Assembly (NCBI GenBank): GCA_021828635.1
Contig: JAJZEJ010000167.1
Span: forward strand, 1-12,078
Length of the DNA: 12,078 nucleotides
From: Chloroflexota bacterium
GTDB lineage: Bacteria > Chloroflexota > Ktedonobacteria > Ktedonobacterales > Ktedonobacteraceae
Direction of reading: 5' to 3'
In this document: positions 8,201 through 12,078 of the stretch, piece by piece
Position numbering within the stretch: the stretch's first letter is position 1
Layout of the letters: the number at the start of each line of letters is the position of its first letter
The notes under the pieces: model-generated
What the model saw: the letters and a program-made list of their open reading frames with translations, nothing else
What the model was told of the DNA's origin: nothing
Databases searched by the model: none
Position numbers and translations under genes: made by a program

Positions 8201-8695
8201 AATATTTAGTAACGTACTCTCAGTACGTTTAATCTCTTCCTGTGAAGCACGTATTTTATCCTGCTGTAGTGATGCTTTGTAAATTGCCACAGCAATCAAT
8301 AGAGCATCGAGTTCAGGATAGGGAGGAATAAAAAGGGCTGACAAATTATCATCTTCAATATACTGTACATATTTGTTTGCACCTTGAATCAGTCTCACCA
8401 CTTCTTCACTCCTCTCCAGTCCAGAATCACGGATGATTTTTAGATCACAATTCCATAGCCAACCGGCTATCACAACTGAATAGTGCAAACCCCAGTGCCA
8501 CAAAATATCTTTTACCTTATCAGCATCATACCTCACACCTAGTATATAAGTATGTTGTAAAGAATCAATCATCGCTTCTTGCTGCTGTTTGGCAAACTGA
8601 ATCCATTCAGGAGGCAGGATTTTAGGAAATGGTTGCCAAAGTGCATATTCATAATGCACCGCACGATATGCAGGCACTGTGTGTTCATTACTCAT
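5237..8695 (-). CDS. Degenerate RelA/SpoT homologue fused to a STAND/AAA ATPase and winged helix
   Basis: A protein of 1152 residues. In order it has: a pseudo-HD hydrolase region (about 60-150) where the HD pair reads WN (GWLWNCDL); RFGMWHIKREIEDL (168-181), the conserved RSH segment linking hydrolase and synthetase; a pseudo-synthetase (about 232-357) keeping FDILV (Asp267) and PKSNGYSYIAF (300-310). There the EVQIRT motif reads QIQIGT and the RxKxxYSIxxKM motif is not recognisable. Then come TGS (415-476), helical (490-585), zinc-finger with CERCQP and HHQDC (602-631) and ACT (652-730). The C-terminal half is an ATPase: RNPF leader at 775, Walker A GPRRSGKSS (816-824), Walker B LILILDEF (907-914), SGNPYFMQ (1011-1018), and a winged helix (1066-1127). 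Ordinary long RSH enzymes end at the ACT domain, at 720-750 residues. Loss of ppGpp synthesis and hydrolysis is inferred; the role is probably sensing. ATG 8695 is chosen because GAGAG precedes it; the frame extends upstream only to a TTG at 8749 and an ATG at 8740, both without a ribosome binding site. Confidence 0.85.
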   Translation of the reverse strand: MSNEHTVPAYRAVHYEYALWQPFPKILPPEWIQFAKQQQEAMIDSLQHTYILGVRYDADKVKDILWHWGLHYSVVIAGWLWNCDLKIIRDSGLERSEEVVRLIQGANKYVQYIEDDNLSALFIPPYPELDALLIAVAIYKASLQQDKIRASQEEIKRTESTLLNITKRFGMWHIKREIEDLCFQVLNPEQFAGDMAEYNGVLEQDKEQLENLCRLFTIYIEQLTQLSVYVTFAPCGVTGLRRRIQEAHTTVTTRKMRLTGLDLVTFDILVSNVSFCYQALGLFGLLGQVQDRVTDHIAQPKSNGYSYIAFGLTIDPQHPLMEHMQIKETQPISCQIQIGTPTMQAISSYGCLYPRCHYIYQQPCNEYTLDLPSSHKYMEGDEGKTLYAIKKAMLDEQLLWAEVKNDVGEQRKNPIVVYNKKDHKPVRVPRWATAQDFVYIEFPAFTEQDVEVIVNNRKAPLFRHIEIGDVIEVIIGDTPRASYASMAEPKRKLNELHASNTNILDIILDCINNKYGYPLSRRDMLDELRDIVIQYQFESLEIYIQRIYDTLKKSIEENEKNTIQWIADQIVHRVVDRSEEVKRWVPVEIIKIQQRFFPRQFCERCQPIYPAKIVGVLQEKNKKIMVHHQDCRFLNYKSVHSDSYIALDWNLLSLYRVVIRIEAQDRRGLIFDITKHLRNHQCLLRKMNAYAREGDHFAEIQLVVETHDLQEALDIQEKISKVPYVKRVIVDRCLTPSHVYTEWEKLIKASEEPVENPPPIVIVTKVLDDRDKVLRNPFDISRPATGKMFFGREEQLKIMRRELCDNEKGRAILIYGPRRSGKSSLCSAFLEQYVSPPMVSVNHSLQGEEGHNEEEILRKLASEITRAFRQQFHQQFPYWTDFDEKNPQLRFQYVLEECLQRVPKSRLILILDEFGGVLSAFQSGKLESRFFTFWRGLMAKFDQLSLVLVMPTNAYAKLRELKINNALSFACEIEVPFLDGESAQRLLVDTLLQQRIVVDIEVAIAAMKLTSGNPYFMQLLGKDLVMLLNKNSQQRYVSITDLEAVKDTILQQNASNYFDFYYSEVQNEQEMNVLKTIMEITYITEKDCASLKSLAQRMQMSGRILRPILDRMKAGLLIEEYGKNDKNLYYSYKVELARQWMAKHQDFFSQSG

Positions 8696-8791
8696 AATGA
8701 TAACTCTCTTCTCTATGGTGACACCCCAGGAAAGTATCATGCAAAACAATTTCGGTTGTTTATCATCCCTTCATCTAAGGAAGACTCTTAT

Positions 8792-8803
8792 AAAGTTAAC
8801 TTT
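8792..8803. repeat. 12-bp perfect palindrome, possible operator
   Basis: AAAGTTAACTTT is a perfect dyad in the expected 5' untranslated region of the RSH-ATPase gene. It also covers the poor -10 of a second possible minus-strand promoter that has a perfect -35 TTGACA (8816-8821, minus). A regulator dimer could bind here; no binding protein can be named. Confidence 0.35.
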
Positions 8804-8842
8804 CTTAATATATTTTGTCAACAACAGCATAATATATCCTTC

Positions 8843-8872
8843 ATTATACTAGTAATAATACGTCAATGGCAA
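8843..8872 (-). promoter_or_regulatory. Putative sigma-70 promoter of the RSH-ATPase operon
   Basis: On the minus strand the -35 box TTGCCA (8867-8872, 5 of 6) and a perfect -10 TATAAT (8843-8848) are 18 bases apart. The predicted start near 8836 gives a leader of about 140 bases. TACTAGTA (8847-8854) overlaps the -10 box. Confidence 0.5.
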
Positions 8873-8975
8873 ACTTAATCTCACTACAATCTCCGTTCCT
8901 GGCAACACAATGCTCCAATTTGACACTTTATGAACCACAATATCAGAGGAATCTCCACAAAAGTCTCAAGAAGCC

Positions 8976-9006
8976 TTGACTTTTCTTACCAAATAGTTTA
9001 TATAAT
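8976..9006 (+). promoter_or_regulatory. Putative sigma-70 promoter of the sigma-like gene
   Basis: The -35 box TTGACT (8976-8981) is followed by a perfect TATAAT (9001-9006) at 19 bases, or by TATATA (8999-9004) at 17. It lies inside the longer open frame that begins at 8930, which supports the downstream start at 9065. Confidence 0.55.
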
Positions 9007-9064
9007 TATTACTGATTTTATTACGATGCATAATAAAATCGTACTGGTCGAAAGAGGTGTACAT

Positions 9065-9700
9065 ATGCGACCCAAAAAGCAAATTTCCGCTGACAAGATC
9101 GCACAGCAGATGGCCTCGTATGACGATAACCGTATCGGGCAGAAGCAATCGTACATCGACAAACATGTCAATCGCACCGGATTGCCAGTAGAGGATCGCC
9201 TCGACCTGGCGCAGGACACGCACCTCAAACTCATGCTTATCTCTAATAGCGAGGCTATTCGTAATTTGGATGCGTATATCGGTCGTACCGTCAACAATCT
9301 TCGCACTGATTACTTTCGTAAACATCGTCATGATAGTAATCTGATATCGCTGGACGTGGATAATGAAGAGAGCGGCTCCATTGTCTATACACTGCAAACG
9401 CCCTCTAATCTCGTAGAGGAGAGACTGATGAATCGGGAAACATTGGCATGGATGGTTGAGCAAACGCTACACTTTCCACGCGCTCAGAAAAAAGCTATGC
9501 TTTGTCATCTCAAAGATGCCATCAGTAACGATCTGGATGACTTACCATACCTGACACATCTCCTCATGCAGCATGGTGTTGATATCAATACCATCGCGTG
9601 GCCGACAGAGGCGAAAGCGTGCAAGTCAGCCTATATGGCCTTCAGAAGTGCGCGTCAACGGCTCAAAGACCTTTATAAGAAGCAGCAAGAACTGGAGTAA
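9065..9700 (+). CDS. Sigma-70/ECF-like RNA polymerase sigma factor, atypical region 4
   Basis: A 211-residue protein. Region 2 is recognisable: LDLAQDTHLKLM (46-57) corresponds to the DLxQExFLRLW block, and NLDAYIGRTVNNLRTDYFRKHRH (67-89) to the core-binding and -10-reading helices. A C-terminal helix-turn-helix-like stretch (about 174-205: NTIAWPTEAKACKSAYMAFRSARQRL) resembles region 4.2. Between LHFPRAQKKA (135-144), the usual start of region 4, and that helix there are some 30 residues (LPYLTHLLMQHG and neighbours) that ordinary ECF factors lack. The start is set by GAGGTG (9054-9059), 5 bases before ATG, and by the promoter at 8976-9006. No anti-sigma gene is adjacent. It is divergent from the RSH-ATPase operon and ends 7 bases from the convergent MocR gene. 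It could also be a sigma-derived DNA-binding protein. Confidence 0.65.
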   Translation: MRPKKQISADKIAQQMASYDDNRIGQKQSYIDKHVNRTGLPVEDRLDLAQDTHLKLMLISNSEAIRNLDAYIGRTVNNLRTDYFRKHRHDSNLISLDVDNEESGSIVYTLQTPSNLVEERLMNRETLAWMVEQTLHFPRAQKKAMLCHLKDAISNDLDDLPYLTHLLMQHGVDINTIAWPTEAKACKSAYMAFRSARQRLKDLYKKQQELE

Positions 9701-9707
9701 GCGCGAC

Positions 9708-11303
9708 TTATACCATCGGGAGATGCTCGACGTAGAGTTCACCGGCTTCACCACGCTCTTCGCGTATCATCCGTCGCACGACAATGCGTTTCATCGCCTC
9801 GCCGATGCGGCGGATACCCTCCTCGATATGCTGCTCCTCCGCTGAGGCGAAGCTCAGACGAATATATTGGTGGCCTCCACCATCAACATGAAATGGCTCG
9901 CCGATCAAAAATGCCACATGCTCCTGCGCCGCCTCGCGTAGCAACGTGCGGGCGCGTATCTCATTAGGCAAGCGACACCAGAGATGAAAGCCGCCAATTG
10001 GACGATTAACACGCACATTGGCAGGCCAGTAGTTCTGAATGGCCTGCAACATCAGGTCGCGCTTCTCTCGACTGCGTTGACGCAGGCTATGCAACTGTTC
10101 ATCAAACAGGTTTTTACGCAATATCTCCGCTACCAGCCATTGCCCGATAGCATTGGTGTTGAGATCAAAGACCTGTTTATGCAGTGTCAGCCGTTCGATC
10201 ATAGGCGCGGGAGCAGCCAACCAAGCCACGCGCAGACCTGGGGCCAGCGTCTTCGAGAAGGTGCTGAGATACAAGACGTTATCGTGTGTATCCAGAGCTT
10301 TCAGTGGTTGTGGTGGCTCCTGCTCGTAAAATAGTTCCCCATAGGGATCATCCTCGACAATTGGCGTCTGGTAACGCTGTGAGAGCAGCAACAAACGACG
10401 GCGACGTTCCGTAGAGAGAATAGCACCGGTAGGATTCTGAAAAGTTGGCTGCACATAGATGAAACGTGGACGGCGGCGCGAGAGAATCGCTTCTAATAGA
10501 TCAACACGAATCCCATCCGTGTCGGTTGGCACACCGATTACTCTAGCGCCTAACGCGCGAAATGTCTGGATTGCCCCTAAATAGGTTGGTACCTCGACAA
10601 CTACTTCGTCACCAGCATTGAGCAGGAAGCGTCCGATCAGTCCAAGCCCCTGCGTCGAACCGGAGAGAATCAGGATATTTTGCAGATCAACGGGAACGCC
10701 ACGCCGACGCATACGGGCTGCGATACCACGCCGCAAGCTCTGTAATCCCTCGACCGGGCAATACCCCAGTGCGTGTTGCCGCTCAGTGAGTAGTTCATCG
10801 TCAATAATGGAGCGCAATAATTCGGCAGGTAGCATATCAGGTGCCGCCGTTCCTGAGACAAACGAGATCACCTCGTGGCGTTCACCCATTGAGACTAGCT
10901 CGCTTAGGACACGCGCATCCTCACCCAATAGCGCATCCTCACCTGCCGCCAGGCCAAAGAGCCAGGATGGTACATCGTACTCGCTCGCTTCCTCATCGAC
11001 GCTCATATAGCTCTTGCGCACCGTCGTCCCACGTCCCACGTGTCGCTCAATCAGACCTTCGGTCGCTAATTCATTGTAAGCGTTCATCACCGTTGTGCGA
11101 TTTACGCTCAGTTCCTGGGCGAGCGCACGTTCCGTTGGCAAGCGTGTTCCCTCGACCAGTTCCCCTGTAAGAATGGCTTCACGCAGACGGTACGCGATCT
11201 GGCGATAGAGTGGCGTACCATTGCCGCGTTCCAGCACGATCAGCGCACAAACTGAGGCCGTGAATATAGGTAACGGCTCATGATTGGCTGCATTATTTGT
11301 CAT
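9708..11303 (-). CDS. MocR-family regulator: GntR winged helix fused to a PLP aminotransferase-like domain
   Basis: A 531-residue protein. Residues 30-95 are a GntR winged helix (PLYRQIAYRLREAILTGEL, then LPTERALAQELSVNRTTV and the wing at GLIERHVGRGTTV). Residues 140-505 are a fold-type I aminotransferase domain: SGSTQGL (214-220), Asn290 in QPTFQNPTG, EDDPYGEL (317-324; Asp319, Tyr321), the PLP lysine Lys351 in FSKTLAPGLR and Arg482 in IRLSF for carboxylate binding. MocR proteins use PLP or a PLP-amino acid adduct as effector and usually control vitamin B6, GABA, taurine or similar genes. No target operon is visible here, so the ligand is open. AGGAGG (11310-11315, minus) lies 6 bases before the ATG. 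The length is near normal; the charged C-terminal tail after 505 is extra. Repeated GAGCCAAT sites upstream suggest autoregulation. Confidence 0.9.
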   Translation of the reverse strand: MTNNAANHEPLPIFTASVCALIVLERGNGTPLYRQIAYRLREAILTGELVEGTRLPTERALAQELSVNRTTVMNAYNELATEGLIERHVGRGTTVRKSYMSVDEEASEYDVPSWLFGLAAGEDALLGEDARVLSELVSMGERHEVISFVSGTAAPDMLPAELLRSIIDDELLTERQHALGYCPVEGLQSLRRGIAARMRRRGVPVDLQNILILSGSTQGLGLIGRFLLNAGDEVVVEVPTYLGAIQTFRALGARVIGVPTDTDGIRVDLLEAILSRRRPRFIYVQPTFQNPTGAILSTERRRRLLLLSQRYQTPIVEDDPYGELFYEQEPPQPLKALDTHDNVLYLSTFSKTLAPGLRVAWLAAPAPMIERLTLHKQVFDLNTNAIGQWLVAEILRKNLFDEQLHSLRQRSREKRDLMLQAIQNYWPANVRVNRPIGGFHLWCRLPNEIRARTLLREAAQEHVAFLIGEPFHVDGGGHQYIRLSFASAEEQHIEEGIRRIGEAMKRIVVRRMIREERGEAGELYVEHLPMV

Positions 11304-11316
11304 GGTCTCCCTCCTG

Positions 11317-11412
11317 ATTGGCTCCTACACCACCAAGTGTAACCAATCCAAAGCGAGAGAGACAAGAGCCAATCGGCGTTATTGGTAGACAAAGCAACAG
11401 GCCAATTGGCTC
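11317..11412. promoter_or_regulatory. Cluster of GAGCCAAT/ATTGGCTC sites, probable MocR operators
   Basis: The octamer occurs as ATTGGCTC at 11317-11324 and 11405-11412 and as GAGCCAAT at 11366-11373. The last copy at 11405 is part of the palindrome GGCCAATTGGCT. Further CCAAT/ATTGG cores are at 11343-11347 and 11381-11385, and ATTGGCT is at 11283-11289 inside the first codons of the regulator gene. All lie around the likely MocR promoter, as expected for an autoregulated GntR-type gene. Confidence 0.5.
11336..11365 (-). promoter_or_regulatory. Putative promoter of the MocR gene
   Basis: On the minus strand TTGTCT (11360-11365) and TACACT (11336-11341) are 18 bases apart, each matching 4 of 6 consensus bases. 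One GAGCCAAT site abuts the -35 and another lies just after the predicted start. Weak boxes with flanking operators would fit a regulated promoter. Confidence 0.35.
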
Positions 11413-11438
11413 ACAATGAATATATCTGCTAGCGCGTT

Positions 11439-12032
11439 CTAGCGTGGTGTTCTAAACACCGCCCAGAGAAGAGCAAACATTATCAGCAGCACTATTAAGA
11501 TGGCAATCACCCATACGAGTACTTTGATGAGCAACAGCAGCAGAGGAATGAGTATGCCGATGAAGCATAGCACACCAAGTACAACATAGCCAAAGGCGCA
11601 CCAATGCAGCCAGATTGGCCCATTGTTCAGACCATGAGTCATAAGCAGTAAAACAGGGAAGGTTAGTAATAGCACGCCATCGAGTACGTAGAGCCAGATG
11701 TGAGCATATAACCAGTCAATATAGTTGAAGAGCCATGCATTAAGCATGTTCAAAAATGGTAGATTGAGAACGGCACTCAATTGAAAGAGATGCGGTAAGA
11801 CGATCAAGCCTACGCCAACAATGAGCATAAACACCATCGCAGTGTAGGTGCTATGCCGTAGAGAGCGGGAGAATGGTACAGGCATCTGCTCATACACCTT
11901 TGTCCGGGCCATAAAATCCTCAAGGCTCATACCAGGAAACGAGATTTCTTCCTCTACTACCTCGCCGTCTAGCGTTATCAGTTCACCGGGGACGTTGTCC
12001 ATCGGCTCAAAGTCATAGATCATGTCTTGCAT
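11439..12032 (-). CDS. Four-helix integral membrane protein, function unknown
   Basis: A protein of 197 residues from ATG 12032, which has GAGGGAG (12039-12045, minus) 6 bases upstream. The frame continues to the window edge with a GTG at 12077 and ATG at 12074, so a longer N-terminus (up to 212 residues or more) is possible. The first 60 residues are acidic and soluble (GEVVEEEISFPGMSLEDF). Four hydrophobic helices follow at about 65-83, 107-131, 145-169 and 171-192, and the protein ends in RTPR. The second helix region contains WLYAHIWLYVLDG, and WLHWCAFGYVVLG marks the third. The spacing resembles a 2TM-type domain pair, but I do not recognise a named family. It is on the same strand as the MocR gene, 135 bases upstream of it; the operator-filled gap argues for separate transcription. 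Confidence 0.6.
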   Translation of the reverse strand: MQDMIYDFEPMDNVPGELITLDGEVVEEEISFPGMSLEDFMARTKVYEQMPVPFSRSLRHSTYTAMVFMLIVGVGLIVLPHLFQLSAVLNLPFLNMLNAWLFNYIDWLYAHIWLYVLDGVLLLTFPVLLLMTHGLNNGPIWLHWCAFGYVVLGVLCFIGILIPLLLLLIKVLVWVIAILIVLLIMFALLWAVFRTPR

Positions 12033-12078
12033 CACGCTCTCCCTCTGTGCAAAATCGCTGAGGGCGTGACGCATCACA

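Larger units (their letters stand above)
8696..9064. other. Divergent regulatory region between the RSH-ATPase operon and the sigma-like gene
   Basis: This AT-rich 369-base gap holds no supported gene. It contains candidate promoters on both strands (listed separately), a 12-bp perfect palindrome AAAGTTAACTTT (8792-8803) and the palindrome TACTAGTA (8847-8854) on the -10 box of the minus-strand promoter. The RSH-ATPase ribosome binding site (GAAGAGAG, 8704-8711, minus strand) is 8 bases from its ATG. Confidence 0.6.

Noticed and set aside
8696..8749. TTG start at 8749 (or ATG at 8740) for the RSH-ATPase gene
   Set aside because: Neither has a Shine-Dalgarno sequence and the added residues match nothing in RSH proteins; ATG 8695 has GAGAG upstream.
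8930..9064. Upstream extension of the sigma-like gene to the ATG at 8930
   Set aside because: The extension covers a good TTGACT/TATAAT promoter and has no ribosome binding site, whereas ATG 9065 has GAGGTG at the right distance.
8966..9463. 165-codon minus-strand frame opposite the sigma-like gene
   Set aside because: It is an antisense shadow of a gene with clear sigma region 2 motifs and has no recognisable domain.
1..12078. CRISPR arrays, tRNA or rRNA genes, transposases or integrases
   Set aside because: No regularly spaced repeats, no RNA-gene features and no recombinase motifs were seen on either strand.

Overview
The window looks like chromosomal DNA from a Chloroflexota bacterium, most likely of the Ktedonobacteria. 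That assignment is inference: it rests on the style of the CHAP-domain protein, on the large STAND-like ATPases with a C-terminal winged helix, and on the MocR regulator. No rRNA or tRNA is present to confirm it.

Layout. The left edge (to 504) holds the C-terminal part of a CHAP-domain cysteine amidase/peptidase, followed by a hairpin terminator. From about 600 to 9060 the DNA is visibly AT-richer than the flanks and carries an accessory block. Two tandem paralogous APH-fold kinases of the COG2187 type (717-1988 and 2219-3424, plus strand) converge on a minus-strand pair. The distal gene of that pair (3442-5175) is a P-loop STAND-like ATPase with an OmpR/PhoB-type winged helix. The proximal gene (5237-8695) is a long protein in which the whole RelA/SpoT architecture (pseudo-HD, pseudo-synthetase, TGS, helical, zinc-finger, ACT) is fused to a STAND/AAA ATPase and a winged helix. 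Both enzymatic centres of the RelA/SpoT half appear dead. A 369-base divergent promoter region (8696-9064) separates this pair from a small sigma-70/ECF-like factor (9065-9700). The right flank (9708-12078) has GC-rich codon use: a MocR-type GntR/aminotransferase regulator with a cluster of GAGCCAAT sites upstream, and a four-helix membrane protein.

How the parts may work together. The pair 5237-8695 and 3442-5175 has the same orientation, a 61-base gap and a strong ribosome binding site on the second gene, so it is probably one operon. The retained TGS, zinc-finger and ACT domains are the parts of RelA/Rel that read the ribosome and A-site tRNA. Fused to a signal-transducing ATPase, they suggest a sensor of translational state (or of ppGpp, or of a foreign protein) that drives an ATPase switch instead of making alarmone. 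The second ATPase could turn such a signal into transcription through its winged helix, and the two kinases could be effectors or targets. This is a hypothesis. The domain identities are read from the sequence; the system-level role is inferred.
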